From: Amycolatopsis viridis
GTDB lineage: Bacteria > Actinomycetota > Actinomycetes > Mycobacteriales > Pseudonocardiaceae
Assembly: GCF_011758765.1 (NCBI RefSeq)
Contig: NZ_JAANOU010000001.1
Span: forward strand, 5,208,001 to 5,272,000
Direction of reading: 5' to 3'
Length of the DNA stretch: 64,000 bases
Below, one piece after another: positions 45,394-54,997 of this stretch (within the stretch, counting starts at the first letter, position 1; each line of letters opens with the position of its first letter). Both the position numbers and the translations under genes were made by a program. The notes below the pieces were generated by a model that saw only the letters and a program-made list of their open reading frames with translations, did no database searches and had not been told where the DNA came from.

Positions 45394-46302
45394 CTAGGAA
45401 GCCTCGGAGGCCGCGCGCATGTTGCGGGTCTGCTCCGCTCGCGCGGCCAGCTCCTCGTCAGCCGGGTAGTCGACCCCGATCAGGGTCAGCCCGTGTGCCG
45501 GGGCCACCGCGCTGTCCCGCACCCCCCCGCTCAGCAGCTCGGCGGGCCAGGACACCGGTCGACGGCCGTCGCCGACCAGGAGCATGGCCCCGACCAGGCT
45601 GCGCACCATCGAGTGGCAGAACGCATCGGCAGACACCGACGCCTCCACGACGTGCGTGTCGATTCGCCGCCAGGTGAACCGCTGCAACTCGCGGATCGTC
45701 GTGCCCCCCGCGCGCTGCTTGCAGAACGCGGCGAAATCGCGCAGGCCCAGCAGCTTCTCCGACGCCTCGTTCATCGCCGTCAGCGACAGGGGCCGTCCCC
45801 ACCCCAGCGTGTCGAAGCGGTGCAGCGGGTCGACGCCCCACGGCGCGTCCGATACCCGGTACCGGTAGTGCCGCCGGATCGCGGAGAACCGGGCGTCGAA
45901 TCCGGTCGGCGCCACCCGGGCGTCGAGCACCCGGACATCCCCCGGCAGGAACCGGTTCCACCGGTGCCGCATGCGCTCCAGGTCCGGGATACCGCGGGCA
46001 TCCACCGCCAGGCGTCCGGACGGCGCGGACAGCGGCACCACGTCCACGTGCACGACCTGCCCGGTGGCGTGCACCCCGGCATCCGTGCGCCCCGCCACGA
46101 CCACCGGCTTCGGCACCGCGGCGCCGGGCGGCTGCTTCGCGAGCGCGTCCTCGAGCAGGCCCTGGACCGTCCGGCGGCCAGGCTGCCGGGCCCAGCCCGA
46201 GAACGCCGTGCCGTCGTAGCTGACGTCCAGGCGCAGACGAACGAGCCCGCCCTCCCCGGAGGGAGCAGCGGGCTCGTTGCCTGGACCGAACTCAGCCGTC
46301 AG
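45394..46302 (-). CDS. truA: tRNA pseudouridine(38-40) synthase TruA, probable CTG start
   Basis: TruA isomerises uridines 38-40 of tRNA anticodon stems. The catalytic Asp lies in [23 protein letters not shown] and [11 protein letters not shown] are conserved. The required N-terminal strand and loop ([20 protein letters not shown]) are encoded at 46170-46230 and in frame, but no ATG, GTG or TTG exists between there and the rplQ stop. The first usual start codon (GTG 46116) would delete that strand. A CTG at 46300-46302 overlaps the rplQ stop as CTGA and has AAGGA 6 nt upstream, so I propose it as start, giving 302 aa. A sequencing error is the alternative. Confidence 0.85.
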   Translation of the reverse strand: MTAEFGPGNEPAAPSGEGGLVRLRLDVSYDGTAFSGWARQPGRRTVQGLLEDALAKQPPGAAVPKPVVVAGRTDAGVHATGQVVHVDVVPLSAPSGRLAVDARGIPDLERMRHRWNRFLPGDVRVLDARVAPTGFDARFSAIRRHYRYRVSDAPWGVDPLHRFDTLGWGRPLSLTAMNEASEKLLGLRDFAAFCKQRAGGTTIRELQRFTWRRIDTHVVEASVSADAFCHSMVRSLVGAMLLVGDGRRPVSWPAELLSGGVRDSAVAPAHGLTLIGVDYPADEELAARAEQTRNMRAASEAS

Positions 46303-46877
46303 GACTCGTCCTTCTTGTCCTCGGCCGGGGTCTCCTCAGCGGCACCCTCGGCCGGCTCGGCGGTCGCCTCGGTGGTGGCCGACACGGGCGCCTCGGCGTC
46401 CTGGTCGGTCACCTCCGCGGCGGTCTCCTCGGCCTTGGTGTCCTCAGCCGCGGGCGACGCCTCGGCCGAGTCCTTGGCGAACTTGGTCCTGCGCGCCTTC
46501 TCGGCCTCCGAGGTGACGGTCTTCTCGGACACCAGCTCGATGACCGCCATCGGGGCGTTGTCGCCCTTGCGCGGCAGCGTCTTGGTGATCCGGGTGTAAC
46601 CGCCCTCGCGGTCGGCGAAGAACGGGCCGATCTCGGCGATCAGCTTGTGAACCACGTCCTTGTCGCGGATCACGCGCTGGATCTGCCGCCGGTTGTGCAG
46701 GTCACCGCGCTTCGCCTTGGTGATCAGCTTCTCGGCGAGCGGCCGCATCCGGCGGGCCTTGGCCTCGGTCGTGGTGATCTTGCCGTGCTCGAACAGCGAC
46801 GTGGCGAGGTTCGCCAGCATCAGCCGCTCGTGGGCCGCGGATCCACCGAGACGGGGGCCCTTCGTGGGGGTGGGCAT
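46299..46877 (-). CDS. rplQ: 50S ribosomal protein bL17 with long acidic tail
   Basis: The L17 core (1-120; [75 protein letters not shown]) is followed by about 70 acidic Glu/Ala/Thr/Pro residues ending KDES. L17 sits near the peptide exit of the 50S subunit. Such tails are usual in Actinobacteria. The gene follows rpoA after two hairpins, and its stop overlaps the proposed truA CTG. Confidence 0.96.
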   Translation of the reverse strand: MPTPTKGPRLGGSAAHERLMLANLATSLFEHGKITTTEAKARRMRPLAEKLITKAKRGDLHNRRQIQRVIRDKDVVHKLIAEIGPFFADREGGYTRITKTLPRKGDNAPMAVIELVSEKTVTSEAEKARRTKFAKDSAEASPAAEDTKAEETAAEVTDQDAEAPVSATTEATAEPAEGAAEETPAEDKKDES

Positions 46878-46894
46878 TGCTTCTCCTCGTAAAT

Positions 46895-46948
46895 CCGGCC
46901 GCTTTCAGGCCGGCGCCCGCCCCGCACGCATCACCGAGCGGGGCGGGC
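46895..46948 (-). other. Two hairpins in the rpoA-rplQ gap
   Basis: CCGGCC-GCTTTCA-GGCCGG (46895-46913) and an 11-bp stem GCCCGCCCCGC/GCGGGGCGGGC with a 12-nt loop (46915-46948) fill the 79-nt gap. There is no U-tract, so RNA processing or partial termination is more likely than a full stop. Confidence 0.5.
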
Positions 46949-46956
46949 CGCCGTCC

Positions 46957-48024
46957 TTACAGCTGCTCCGTCTCTGCGTAGTCCTGGCCGTCGTCGTGGC
47001 CGTTGTCCGACAGACCGCCGACACCCTCGGCGGACCAGCTCTCGCCGCCCTCGTAGGACGCGGCAGCCGCGGTCGGGTCGAACCCGGGCGGGCTGTCCTT
47101 CAGCGAAAGGCCGAGACCGACGAGCTTCATCTTGACCTCGTCGATCGACTTCGCACCGAAGTTGCGGATGTCGAGCAGGTCGGCCTCGCTGCGCGAGACC
47201 AGCTCGCCGACCGTGTGGATGCCCTCGCGCTTGAGGCAGTTGTACGACCGGACGGTCAGGTCCAGGTCCTCGATCGGCATCGCGTAGGCGGCGATGGTGT
47301 CCGCCTCCTGCGGCGACGGCCCGATCTCGATGCCCTCGGCGTCGACGTTGAGCTCCCGGGCCAGGCCGAACAGCTCGACCAGCGTCTTGCCGGCGGAGGC
47401 GACGGCGTCACGCGGGGTGATCGACGGCTTGGTCTCGACGTCCAGGATCAGCTTGTCGAAGTCGGTGCGCTGCTCGACACGGGTCGCCTCGACCTTGTAG
47501 GTGACCTTCAGCACCGGCGAGTAGATCGAGTCGACCGGGATCCGGCCGATCTCGGCACCCGACTGCTTGTTCTGCTGAGCAGGCACGTAACCGCGGCCGC
47601 GCTCGACGACCAGTTCGATCTCCAGCTTGCCCTTGCCGTTCAGCGAGGCGATGTGCAGATCCTGGTTGTGCACGGTGACACCGGCGGGCGGGACGATGTC
47701 CGCCGCGGTGACCTCACCGGGGCCCTGCTTGCGCAGGTACATGGTGACCGGCTCGTCCTCCTCGGAGGACACGACCAGTTCCTTGAGGTTCAGGATGATG
47801 TCGGTGACGTCTTCCTTCACCCCGGGGACCGTGGTGAACTCGTGCAGCACGCCGTCGATGCGGATGCTGGTGACCGCCGCGCCCGGGATGGACGACAGCA
47901 GCGTGCGCCGCAGCGAGTTGCCGAGCGTGTAACCGAACCCGGGCTCCAGCGGCTCGATGGTGAACCGGGACCGGGTCTCGTTGATCGGCTCCTCGCTGAG
48001 GGCCGGTCGCTGGGAAATCAGCAC
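46957..48024 (-). CDS. rpoA: RNA polymerase alpha subunit
   Basis: This 355-aa subunit nucleates polymerase assembly through its N-terminal domain (about 1-230; [20 protein letters not shown], the dimer/beta contact) and binds activators and UP elements through the C-terminal helix-hairpin-helix domain (about 245-320; [30 protein letters not shown]). A linker-like acidic tail follows, as in other actinobacteria. The M-L-I-S-Q-R-P start is canonical. It lies between rpsD and rplQ in the alpha operon with hairpins on both sides. Confidence 0.97.
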   Translation of the reverse strand: MLISQRPALSEEPINETRSRFTIEPLEPGFGYTLGNSLRRTLLSSIPGAAVTSIRIDGVLHEFTTVPGVKEDVTDIILNLKELVVSSEEDEPVTMYLRKQGPGEVTAADIVPPAGVTVHNQDLHIASLNGKGKLEIELVVERGRGYVPAQQNKQSGAEIGRIPVDSIYSPVLKVTYKVEATRVEQRTDFDKLILDVETKPSITPRDAVASAGKTLVELFGLARELNVDAEGIEIGPSPQEADTIAAYAMPIEDLDLTVRSYNCLKREGIHTVGELVSRSEADLLDIRNFGAKSIDEVKMKLVGLGLSLKDSPPGFDPTAAAASYEGGESWSAEGVGGLSDNGHDDGQDYAETEQL

Positions 48025-48080
48025 TTTCTTCTCTTCCTTTCCTGCCGGCGCCCGCCATATGACGCCGAAAGGGATGGCGA

Positions 48081-48110
48081 AGCGGCGGCGCGCGGGTGCG
48101 CGCCGCCGCT
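48081..48110 (-). other. 13-bp hairpin between rpsD and rpoA
   Basis: AGCGGCGGCGCGC-GGGT-GCGCGCCGCCGCT, a perfect 13-bp stem, starts 5 nt after the rpsD stop. It may tune rpoA relative to the ribosomal genes by partial termination or protect the upstream mRNA end. Confidence 0.6.
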
Positions 48111-48115
48111 GCCGA

Positions 48116-48721
48116 TCACTTCGAGTAGTACTCGACGATCAGCTGTTCCTGGACCGGAACGTCGATCTGCGCCCGCTCGGGGAGCTGGTGCACCAGGATG
48201 CGCAGGTTCGACGGCACGACCTGCAGCCAGCCGGGGATCGGCCGGTCGCCGAAGGACTCCTTCGCGGCCACGAAGGGCAGCATCTGGAGCGACTTCGGCC
48301 GCACGTCGATGATGTCGAACTTCTCGACCTGGTAGCTGGGGATGGTCACCTTCACGCCGTTGACGGTGAAGTGACCGTGCGCCACCAGCTGACGCGCCTG
48401 ACGGCGGGTCCGGGCCAGGCCGGCCCTGTACACGACGTTGTCCAGGCGCGACTCGAGGATCTGCAGCAGGTTCTCACCGGTCTTGCCGGGGCGCCGTGCG
48501 GCCTCCTTGTAGTAGCGGCTGAACTGCCGCTCCAGGACACCGTAGGTGTAGCGAGCCTTCTGCTTCTCCTGCAGCTGGAGCAGGTACTCGGACTCCTTGA
48601 CCCGGCCGCGGCCGTGCTGGCCGGGCGGGTACGGGCGGCGCTCGAAAGCCTGGTCGCCGCCGACGAGGTCAACCTTGAGGCGCCGCGAGATGCGAGTCGC
48701 GGGGCCGGTGTAGCGAGCCAT
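48116..48721 (-). CDS. rpsD: 30S ribosomal protein uS4
   Basis: This 201-aa primary 16S rRNA-binding protein shows [20 protein letters not shown] at the start and the S4 RNA-binding domain (about 90-150; [31 protein letters not shown]). No zinc Cys knuckle is present. In enteric bacteria S4 represses the alpha operon; the hairpin just downstream could be part of such control here, though that is inference. Confidence 0.97.
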   Translation of the reverse strand: MARYTGPATRISRRLKVDLVGGDQAFERRPYPPGQHGRGRVKESEYLLQLQEKQKARYTYGVLERQFSRYYKEAARRPGKTGENLLQILESRLDNVVYRAGLARTRRQARQLVAHGHFTVNGVKVTIPSYQVEKFDIIDVRPKSLQMLPFVAAKESFGDRPIPGWLQVVPSNLRILVHQLPERAQIDVPVQEQLIVEYYSK

Positions 48722-48744
48722 CTGTTGTTACTCCTCCCCGTTCC

Positions 48745-49146
48745 TCAGACCCGGCGCCGCTTGGGCGGGCGGCAGCCGTTGTGAGGCTGCGGGGTCACGT
48801 CCTGGATGGTGCCGACCTCGAGACCGGCGGCCTGCAGCGAACGGATCGCCGTCTCCCGGCCGGAACCCGGGCCCTTGACGAACACGTCGACCTTCTTCAT
48901 CCCGTGCTCGGCCGCCTTGCGGGCCGCGTTCTCGGCGGCCATCTGGGCGGCGAACGGGGTGGACTTGCGGGAGCCCTTGAAGCCGACGTGGCCGGACGAG
49001 GCCCACGAGATCACCGCACCGTTCGGGTCGGTGATCGACACGATGGTGTTGTTGAAGGTGCTCTTGATGTGCGCGTGGCCGTGGGCCACGTTCTTCTTTT
49101 CCTTCCGCCGGACCTTCTTGGCCCCGGCGCGAGCCTTGGGTGGCAT
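48745..49146 (-). CDS. rpsK: 30S ribosomal protein uS11
   Basis: This 133-aa platform protein binds near the 16S 690/720 loops and the E-site mRNA. A basic N-terminus ([14 protein letters not shown]) leads to [20 protein letters not shown] and the conserved C-terminus [18 protein letters not shown]. It follows the unusual 68-codon reading frame by 18 nt and precedes rpsD by 23 nt. Confidence 0.97.
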   Translation of the reverse strand: MPPKARAGAKKVRRKEKKNVAHGHAHIKSTFNNTIVSITDPNGAVISWASSGHVGFKGSRKSTPFAAQMAAENAARKAAEHGMKKVDVFVKGPGSGRETAIRSLQAAGLEVGTIQDVTPQPHNGCRPPKRRRV

Positions 49147-49164
49147 GTGGGTGGTGTCTCCTGC

Positions 49165-49371
49165 CTAACGCGAGTTGTCGGTCTGTGCGGCGGCCGCGGC
49201 GGCCTCGCGGGCCTCCTGCTGGCCACGCCGGATCAGCGAACCGGCGTCGGTGTAGAGCTGGCGAAGCGCCATCGGGCGGGCATACAGGGCCTTCGGCGAG
49301 ACGCACGAATTGTTGCGGCGGCGCATCTGCCCGGCGCCGATCCGCACGACCTTCTTGCCCTGGACGCTCAC
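49165..49371 (-). CDS. Unrecognised 68-aa basic protein between rpsM and rpsK
   Basis: The frame starts at GTG 49371, which overlaps the rpsM stop as GTGA, and ends 18 nt before rpsK. The product has a strongly basic first half ([20 protein letters not shown]), one Cys, and an Ala/Gln/Glu-rich helical tail. Codon third positions are mostly G or C, as in the flanking genes. In the actinobacterial genomes I know, rpsM and rpsK are almost adjacent, so about 200 nt of coding-like sequence here is unexpected. It resembles no ribosomal protein I recognise. It may be a lineage-specific ribosome-associated protein or a non-functional spacer. Confidence 0.5.
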   Translation of the reverse strand: MSVQGKKVVRIGAGQMRRRNNSCVSPKALYARPMALRQLYTDAGSLIRRGQQEAREAAAAAAQTDNSR

Positions 49372-49748
49372 TTCTTGCCAGCCTTCTTCTTGCCGGCGAC
49401 CGTCTTCTTCGGACCCTTGCGGGTGCGGGCGTTGGTCTTGGTCCGCTGACCGCGGACGGGCAGACCGCGGCGCCACCGCAGGCCCTCGTAGCAGCCGATC
49501 TCGATCTTGCGACGGATGTCGGCCTGCACCTCGCGGCGGAGGTCACCCTCGACCTTGAAGTTCTCTTCGATGTGGTCCCGCAGCTTGACGAGGTCGTCGT
49601 CGGTGAGGTCGCGGACCCGGGTGTCCGGGTTCAGCGACGTCGCCGCGATGAGCTCCTTCGAGCGGGTACGACCGATGCCGTAGATGTAGGTCAGCGCGAT
49701 CTCCAACCGCTTCTCGCGGGGGAGGTCGACGCCGGCGAGTCGTGCCAT
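49368..49748 (-). CDS. rpsM: 30S ribosomal protein uS13
   Basis: This 126-aa head protein forms intersubunit bridges B1a/B1b and contacts P-site tRNA with its basic tail ([19 protein letters not shown]). [20 protein letters not shown] and [10 protein letters not shown] are conserved; the helix-two-turn-helix and [10 protein letters not shown] segments are intact. ATG 49748 is standard; upstream codons belong to the leader. The 208-nt gap to rpmJ contains a near-perfect 10-bp stem (about 49879-49902) that could regulate it. Confidence 0.97.
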   Translation of the reverse strand: MARLAGVDLPREKRLEIALTYIYGIGRTRSKELIAATSLNPDTRVRDLTDDDLVKLRDHIEENFKVEGDLRREVQADIRRKIEIGCYEGLRWRRGLPVRGQRTKTNARTRKGPKKTVAGKKKAGKK

Positions 49749-49956
49749 GGCGCTTGATGCTCCTTGTCGGTGTTCGTCGCTCCAGGTGTTCTCCCCGCCC
49801 GGTTCCGGGACCGACTCGCACGTCGTCCGGTGCACTTGCGTGCCCGGTGTCCCGGCCCCGGCCTGGAGTCCGGGGGTCGGCCGGTTCGCTCACGCGACCC
49901 GGCAGGTGCGGGGAGGGTGTTCAGCTGTCCGTCCGCTCTGCGTGTGCAGGCGGTGA

Positions 49957-50070
49957 TCAGCCCTGCCGCTGCTTGTGCCGCAGGTTCTCGCAGATCACCA
50001 TGATCCGGCCGTGGCGGCGGATCACCTTGCACTTGTCGCAGATCTTCTTGACGCTCGGCTGGACCTTCAC
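49957..50070 (-). CDS. rpmJ: 50S ribosomal protein bL36, zinc-binding form
   Basis: This 37-aa protein has a zinc ribbon with C11, C14, C27 and H32 ([15 protein letters not shown]). This is the C+ form that is replaced by a zinc-free paralogue under zinc starvation in many actinobacteria. GTG 50070 is preceded by GGAGA. It lies between infA and rpsM, the standard order. Confidence 0.96.
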   Translation of the reverse strand: MKVQPSVKKICDKCKVIRRHGRIMVICENLRHKQRQG

Positions 50071-50102
50071 GTCTCCTGCTTCCTTATGCGTTGCTCACCG
50101 TG

Positions 50103-50324
50103 TCACTTGTAGCGGTAGACAATGCGCCCGCGAGACAGGTCGTACGGCGACAACTCGACGACAACCCGGTCCTCCGGGAGGATGCGGATGTAGTGCTGCC
50201 GCATCTTGCCGCTGATGTGCGCCAGGACCTTGTGACCGTTCTCCAACTCGACTCGGAACATCGCGTTGGGGAGTGGCTCGATGACCCGACCCTCGACCTC
50301 GATGGCCCCGTCTTTCTTAGCCAT
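50103..50324 (-). CDS. infA: Translation initiation factor IF-1
   Basis: This 73-aa OB-fold protein binds the 30S A site during initiation. [20 protein letters not shown] and the [19 protein letters not shown] core are universally conserved. ATG 50324 has AGGAC upstream. It heads infA-rpmJ-rpsM, with 237 nt to map holding its own promoter. Confidence 0.97.
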   Translation of the reverse strand: MAKKDGAIEVEGRVIEPLPNAMFRVELENGHKVLAHISGKMRQHYIRILPEDRVVVELSPYDLSRGRIVYRYK

Positions 50325-50457
50325 GTCCTCCGCGTTTCGTGACTTGGTAGAGAGCGTTCGGCTTCTCTCGGTGTAAGCGCACACGCCACACCGACCCCTG
50401 AGAACCCGAGCATTTACGAGCACGTTGGAACCGGCGTGATGAGTACGCCGACTAGAC

Positions 50458-50463
50458 AGTGTA
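50458..50463 (-). promoter_or_regulatory. Candidate infA -10 element
   Basis: TACACT on the minus strand (50458-50463) lies about 135 nt before infA in the only sizeable gap upstream of it. No good -35 was found. A short GC hairpin (CCCCCGACGGGGG, near 50538-50550) after map may end the upstream transcript. Confidence 0.35.
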
Positions 50464-50561
50464 CGCAGCCGGTGTCGCACCTCGCGAGGCGGGGTGGGAT
50501 GTGGTAGGCGACGTCACCCCTACGATACCCCGCGCAGCCCCCGACGGGGGGAAACCGCAGG

Positions 50562-51374
50562 TCAGGCGTCTTCGGGGAGGGTGAGGACGCGCGGACCGTC
50601 CTCGGTGACCGCGACCGTGTGCTCCCAGTGGGCGGCACGTGAGCCGTCCGCGGTCACGACGGTCCAGCCGTCCTCGAGCTCGACCGTCTCGGCGCTGCCG
50701 CCGGTCAGCATCGGCTCGATCGCCAGGGCCATGCCGGGCTTGAGCCGCGGCCCCTTGCCGGGCTTGCCGACGTTCGGCAGGAACGGCTCCATGTGCATCT
50801 CGGTGCCGATGCCGTGCCCGCCGTACTCGACGATCTGGCCGTAGTCGATGCCGTCGGCCGCGGCCGACGTCTCCGCCGAGGTCTGCACCGCGTGCGAGAT
50901 GTCGGTGAGCCGTGCACCGGGCACCGCGGCCTCGATGCCGGCGAGCATCGCCGCGCGGGTGGCCGCGGAGAGGGCCTGGTCGGCCGGTGCGATCGTGCCG
51001 ATGGCCAGGGTCACGGCGGAGTCGCCGTGCCAGCCGTCGAGGATGGCGCCGCAGTCGACCGACAGCAGGTCGCCGTCGGCGAGCACCGTCGACGAGGCGG
51101 GGATGCCGTGCACGATCTGCTCGTTCACCGAGGCGCAGATGGAGGCCGGGAACCCGTGGTAGCCCTTGAACGAGGGCACCGCCCCGGCCGCCCGGATGGT
51201 CTGCTCGGCGATCTCGTCGAGGTCGGCCGTGCTGACACCGGGCTTGGCGGCCTCGGCGACCGCCGCGAGGGTGCGGGCCACGACGATCCCGGCGGCCCGC
51301 ATCGCGTCGAGTTCGCCCGGCGTCTTGATCTCGATGCCGCGATGGCGGCGGAGCACGGAAGGCACCAGGTTCAC
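50562..51374 (-). CDS. map: Type I methionine aminopeptidase
   Basis: This 270-aa pita-bread metalloprotease removes initiator Met. The metal ligands are seen in [18 protein letters not shown] (two Asp), [12 protein letters not shown] (His), LAIEPML (Glu) and HWEHTVAV (Glu). A short N-terminal extension precedes the core. The GTG start overlaps the adk stop (GTGA). Order secY-adk-map is standard for the spc operon end. Confidence 0.96.
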   Translation of the reverse strand: MNLVPSVLRRHRGIEIKTPGELDAMRAAGIVVARTLAAVAEAAKPGVSTADLDEIAEQTIRAAGAVPSFKGYHGFPASICASVNEQIVHGIPASSTVLADGDLLSVDCGAILDGWHGDSAVTLAIGTIAPADQALSAATRAAMLAGIEAAVPGARLTDISHAVQTSAETSAAADGIDYGQIVEYGGHGIGTEMHMEPFLPNVGKPGKGPRLKPGMALAIEPMLTGGSAETVELEDGWTVVTADGSRAAHWEHTVAVTEDGPRVLTLPEDA

Positions 51375-51925
51375 GCGCGCGCGTCGAGGGCGTTCACGAT
51401 CCGCGAGGACACCTCGTCGACCTCGCCGACACCGTCCACCTTGACCAGGATGTCCCGGTAGTAGTCGAGCAGCGGGGCGGTCTCCGACTGGTAGACCTGC
51501 TGCCGGCGGCGGATGACCTCTTCGGTGTCGTCCGTGCGGCCGCGGCCGAGCAGGCGCTCGACCAGCACGTCCTCCGGCACGTCCAGCTGGATCACGGCGT
51601 CGAGCTCGCTGCCCGACTCCGCCAGCATCTCGCCGAGGACCTCGGCCTGCTTGGTGTTGCGCGGAAAGCCGTCCAGCAGGAAGCCGGCCTTGACGTCGGA
51701 GTCGGCCAGGCGCTCGCGGACCATCTCGTTCGTGACACTGTCCGGGACCAGCTCGCCGGAGTCGAGGTAGCGCTTCGCCTCCTCGCCCAGCGGCGTCTGC
51801 TCCGCGACGTGGGCGCGGAAGAGATCACCGGTCGAGATGTGCGGGATGGAGAGCCGCTGCGACAGCGCTACCGCCTGAGTTCCCTTTCCTGCTCCGGGCG
51901 GGCCGACAAGAACCAGGCGCGTCAT
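51371..51925 (-). CDS. adk: Adenylate kinase
   Basis: This 184-aa short-form enzyme converts AMP and ATP to 2 ADP. It has the P-loop GPPGAGKGT (8-16), [12 protein letters not shown] site, [10 protein letters not shown] and GRGRTDDT. The large zinc-binding LID insertion is absent, as in other actinobacterial Adk proteins. ATG 51925 overlaps the secY stop (ATGA). Confidence 0.97.
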   Translation of the reverse strand: MTRLVLVGPPGAGKGTQAVALSQRLSIPHISTGDLFRAHVAEQTPLGEEAKRYLDSGELVPDSVTNEMVRERLADSDVKAGFLLDGFPRNTKQAEVLGEMLAESGSELDAVIQLDVPEDVLVERLLGRGRTDDTEEVIRRRQQVYQSETAPLLDYYRDILVKVDGVGEVDEVSSRIVNALDARA

Positions 51926-53229
51926 CGCAAGAACCCTTCGTAATTCCGCTGCATCAGCTGGCTTTCGATCTGCTTCACCGTGTCCAGTCCGACGCCGACC
52001 ATGATCAGTACGGCGGTACCGCCGAACGGGAAGTTCTGGTTGTTGCCCTCCTGCGTGATCGACAGGAAGAAGTTCGGCAGGATCGCGATGATGCCGAGGT
52101 AGAGCGACCCGGGGAAGGTGATGCGGCTGAGCACGAAGCTCAGGTACTCGGCGGTCGGCCGGCCGGGCCGGATGCCCGGGATGAAGCCGCCGAACTTCTT
52201 CATCTCCTCCGCGCGCTCGTCCACGTTGAACGTGATGGTGATGTAGAAGTACGTGAAGAAGATGATCAGCGCGAAGTACAGCAGGATGTGCACCCAGTTG
52301 GACTGGCTGACCAGGTAGGTCTTCACGAACGCTTGCCACCCCGACCCGCTCGTCGGGTCACCGAACAGCCGGCTGATCAGGTCGGGCAGGTACAGCAGCG
52401 ACGAAGCGAAGATGACCGGGATGACGCCGGCCTGGTTCACCTTGATCGGCAGGTAGGTCGACGTGCCGCCGTACATCCGGCGGCCGATCATCCGCTTGGC
52501 GTACTGCACCGGGATCCGGCGCTGGCCCTGCTCGACGAAGATGACGCTGGCGATGATCACCAGGCCGAACACGCACACCAGCGCGAACACGATGCCGCCC
52601 TGGCCGCTGATGATGGCGCCACCCTCGGCGGGGATCCGGGCCGCGATGTTCAGGAAGATCAGCACCGACATGCCGTTGCCGACGCCGCGCTCGGTGATGA
52701 GCTCGCCCAGCCACATCATGATCGCGGTACCCGCCGTCATCGTGACGACGATCAGCGCCAGCGAGAAGATGCTGTTGTCCGGGATGATCGCCTCGGCGCA
52801 ATCGGGGAACAGCAGGCGGCGGTCGGCGAGCGCCACGACACCGGTCGCCTGCAGGATCGCCAGCGCGATGGTGAGGTACCGGGTGTACTGGGTCAGCTTG
52901 TTCTGGCCGGACTGGCCTTCCTTCTTCAGCTCCTCGAACCGCGGGATGACGACGGTGAGCAGCTGGATGATGATGCTGGCCGTGATGTACGGCATGATGC
53001 CGGTCGAGAAGATCGACAGTTGCAGGAGCGCCCCGCCGCTGAACAGGTTCAGCAGGGAGTAGATGCCCGACTGGTCGGCACCCGCCTGGCAAGCCTGCAC
53101 ATTGGGATAGGAGACCCCGGGCGCCGGCGTGACCGCACCGATCCGGTAAACGGCCACGATCAACAGCGTGAACAGGATCTTCTTGCGCAGGTCCGGCGTG
53201 GTGAGAGCCGAGCGAAAGGCGCTGAGCAC
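51922..53229 (-). CDS. secY: Protein translocase subunit SecY
   Basis: This 435-aa, ten-helix channel forms the SecYEG pore for Sec export and membrane insertion. [23 protein letters not shown] opens the first helix; GVSYP.. loops, the plug region [14 protein letters not shown] and the C-terminal RNYEGFLR are conserved. GTG 53229 has GGAGG 8 nt upstream; in-frame codons to 53451 are leader. It is separated from rplO by a terminator and a membrane-protein gene, so it needs its own promoter. Confidence 0.97.
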   Translation of the reverse strand: MLSAFRSALTTPDLRKKILFTLLIVAVYRIGAVTPAPGVSYPNVQACQAGADQSGIYSLLNLFSGGALLQLSIFSTGIMPYITASIIIQLLTVVIPRFEELKKEGQSGQNKLTQYTRYLTIALAILQATGVVALADRRLLFPDCAEAIIPDNSIFSLALIVVTMTAGTAIMMWLGELITERGVGNGMSVLIFLNIAARIPAEGGAIISGQGGIVFALVCVFGLVIIASVIFVEQGQRRIPVQYAKRMIGRRMYGGTSTYLPIKVNQAGVIPVIFASSLLYLPDLISRLFGDPTSGSGWQAFVKTYLVSQSNWVHILLYFALIIFFTYFYITITFNVDERAEEMKKFGGFIPGIRPGRPTAEYLSFVLSRITFPGSLYLGIIAILPNFFLSITQEGNNQNFPFGGTAVLIMVGVGLDTVKQIESQLMQRNYEGFLR

Positions 53230-53365
53230 GCGGGGGACCTCCTCGGCGTCGCCGGTGGGTGTCACCGGCGATCGGCTTGGCCGGCACAGGGCCGGCAGGA
53301 ACACCATGTCGCTGGCAAGCCAGCAGCGCTCCGGGGCACGAATTACCCCGCAGCGCGTTCGTCCG

Positions 53366-53371
53366 ACTCTA
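53366..53371 (-). promoter_or_regulatory. Candidate secY -10 element
   Basis: TAGAGT on the minus strand (53366-53371) lies about 137 nt before secY inside the 292-nt gap after the membrane-protein gene. No convincing -35 is seen. Nothing else is recognised in this gap. Confidence 0.35.
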
Positions 53372-53521
53372 ACAGCCGGGCGTTGCAGGCCTGTGAGGTA
53401 GGCCGTGTTATGCGGTAGCGCGGCCGGCGCTCCGGCCATCCGGAGCAGCACGGCTTCCGCCGGACGCGGGCGGTGGAAGCACGGCGCGAGCCGGTTCCGG
53501 CCGGGAACACCGCCCCGGCGG

Positions 53522-54289
53522 CTACCGGTCGCCGCGCGGGAACCCGGGCGACGGCTGATAGGGCTGGTAGCCCCCGCCGCCGGGTGGCTGCGGCCCGCGC
53601 CGGTTCGGGTCGACCGTGGGCCATTGGGGCGGGGCGGCGAACGGCGGCTGGTAACCCTGCGGCGCCGGAACGCCGTACCGCGGAGTGGTCACGTCGTACC
53701 GGGGTGCGCGGCGGCCCTGGAGCGCAGCCAGGACCGCCGCCACGATGCTCGCCACCGCAGCGCCCCCGACGAGCCAGAACCCGAGCCCGAAGCTGTCCGC
53801 CGTCCCGAAATCACTGATCCCGGCGGCCGCGCCCGTCGGCCGGAAGCTCTCGTGCAGGCTGACCCCCTGCAGGGCGATCCCCAGGGCCGTGGCCACCAGG
53901 AACGCCGATCCCACCGCCGTCAGCAGCGCCGCAGCGAACTTCCGGCCCGGCGGCGACACCCGCCCGGCCGCGGCCAGCCCCACCACGGCGGCGACGAGCA
54001 GCAGCAGGCCGGCCACGGCCAGCGGGTAGCCGTTGCGCACCGGACTGCCGACCGTGCCGGCCGGGGCTCCGGGGCGGACCGCCTCCGCCGACAACCCCCA
54101 GCCGGTCGCCGCGATCGTCAACTGGGTCTCGCCCTGGAACAGCAGTGAGCCCTGGAACAGCGGCAGGAACGAACCCGTCACGGCCGCGGCGGCGCACAGC
54201 AGCGCCAGCACCGCCCCGGCGACCCGGCTGCCCTGCCGGCCGCTCGGCGCCGGTGGACGAACCGCGGGTGGCCCCGGAACCGACATCAT
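53522..54289 (-). CDS. Four-helix membrane protein inserted between rplO and secY
   Basis: This 255-aa protein has four transmembrane helices (about 19-45, 85-109, 116-140 and 166-190), a loop of about 40 residues after helix one, and a Pro/Gln/Tyr-rich C-terminal tail (about 200-255). I recognise no family. The ATG at 54289 lies just after the rplO terminator, so transcription is independent of the ribosomal operon; secY follows 292 nt later. Similar small membrane proteins with proline-rich tails are frequent in Pseudonocardiaceae. Whether it affects SecY or is an unrelated passenger is unknown. Confidence 0.8.
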   Translation of the reverse strand: MMSVPGPPAVRPPAPSGRQGSRVAGAVLALLCAAAAVTGSFLPLFQGSLLFQGETQLTIAATGWGLSAEAVRPGAPAGTVGSPVRNGYPLAVAGLLLLVAAVVGLAAAGRVSPPGRKFAAALLTAVGSAFLVATALGIALQGVSLHESFRPTGAAAGISDFGTADSFGLGFWLVGGAAVASIVAAVLAALQGRRAPRYDVTTPRYGVPAPQGYQPPFAAPPQWPTVDPNRRGPQPPGGGGYQPYQPSPGFPRGDR

Positions 54290-54320
54290 CCGATGGTGAC
54301 ACCCGGCCCGGCCAAAAGGA

Positions 54321-54353
54321 ACGGCCCGCCGGTCACGAAGACCGGCGGGCCGT
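54321..54353 (-). terminator. Intrinsic terminator after rplO
   Basis: A perfect 14-bp stem ACGGCCCGCCGGTC/GACCGGCGGGCCGT with a 5-nt loop is followed on the minus strand by TTCCTTTT. It begins 15 nt after the rplO stop and splits the spc operon before secY. Confidence 0.9.
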
Positions 54354-54367
54354 GCCCGTAGAACAGG

Positions 54368-54814
54368 TCAGAGCTCGGTGGCCGAGCCGCCGGCCGCCTC
54401 GAGCTTCTCCTTCGCGGACGAGGAGAACTTGTCGGCGCTGACGTTCAGCTTCACGCCGTTCAGGTCACCGTTGCCGAGGACCTTCACGAGCTCGTTCTTG
54501 CGGACCAGTCCGCGCGCGACCAGCTGCTCCTTGGTGACGTCGCCGCCGTCCGGGAAGGCCCGGGCGATGTCACCGACGTTCACCGGCTGGTACTCGGTGC
54601 GGAAGCGGTTCTTGAACCCACGCAGCTTCGGCAGCCGCATGTGGATGGGCATCTGCCCACCCTCGAAACCGGCGGGCACGTTCTTCCGGGCCTTGGTGCC
54701 CTTCGTACCGCGACCGGCGGTCTTGCCCTTCGAACCCTCACCACGACCGACGCGGATCTTGTCCCGCTTCGCGCCCGGGGCCGGGCGCAGGTGGTGGATC
54801 TTGATGGCCGTCAT
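54368..54814 (-). CDS. rplO: 50S ribosomal protein uL15
   Basis: This 148-aa late-assembly protein starts [20 protein letters not shown], followed by the Gly/Lys-rich [20 protein letters not shown] extension that reaches into 23S rRNA. ATG 54814 overlaps the rpmD stop (ATGA). It is the last gene before a strong terminator. Confidence 0.97.
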   Translation of the reverse strand: MTAIKIHHLRPAPGAKRDKIRVGRGEGSKGKTAGRGTKGTKARKNVPAGFEGGQMPIHMRLPKLRGFKNRFRTEYQPVNVGDIARAFPDGGDVTKEQLVARGLVRKNELVKVLGNGDLNGVKLNVSADKFSSSAKEKLEAAGGSATEL

Positions 54815-54996
54815 GCCTGGACCTCCTCAACAGTCACGAGGTGGCGGACGGTGTGGATCAGACCGCGGACCTCCGGGGTGTCCTCGCGCACCACGGACTG
54901 CCGGATCTTGCGCAGCCCGAGGGTCCGCAGGGACTCCCGGTGGTTGTGCTTGGTGCCGATCTTGCTCTTGACCTGGGTCACCTTGAGCTGAGCCAT
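54811..54996 (-). CDS. rpmD: 50S ribosomal protein uL30
   Basis: This 61-aa short-form L30 has [20 protein letters not shown] and the [17 protein letters not shown] and [15 protein letters not shown] segments. It starts one base after the rpsE stop and overlaps rplO by 4 nt. Confidence 0.96.
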   Translation of the reverse strand: MAQLKVTQVKSKIGTKHNHRESLRTLGLRKIRQSVVREDTPEVRGLIHTVRHLVTVEEVQA

Positions 54997-54997
54997 G

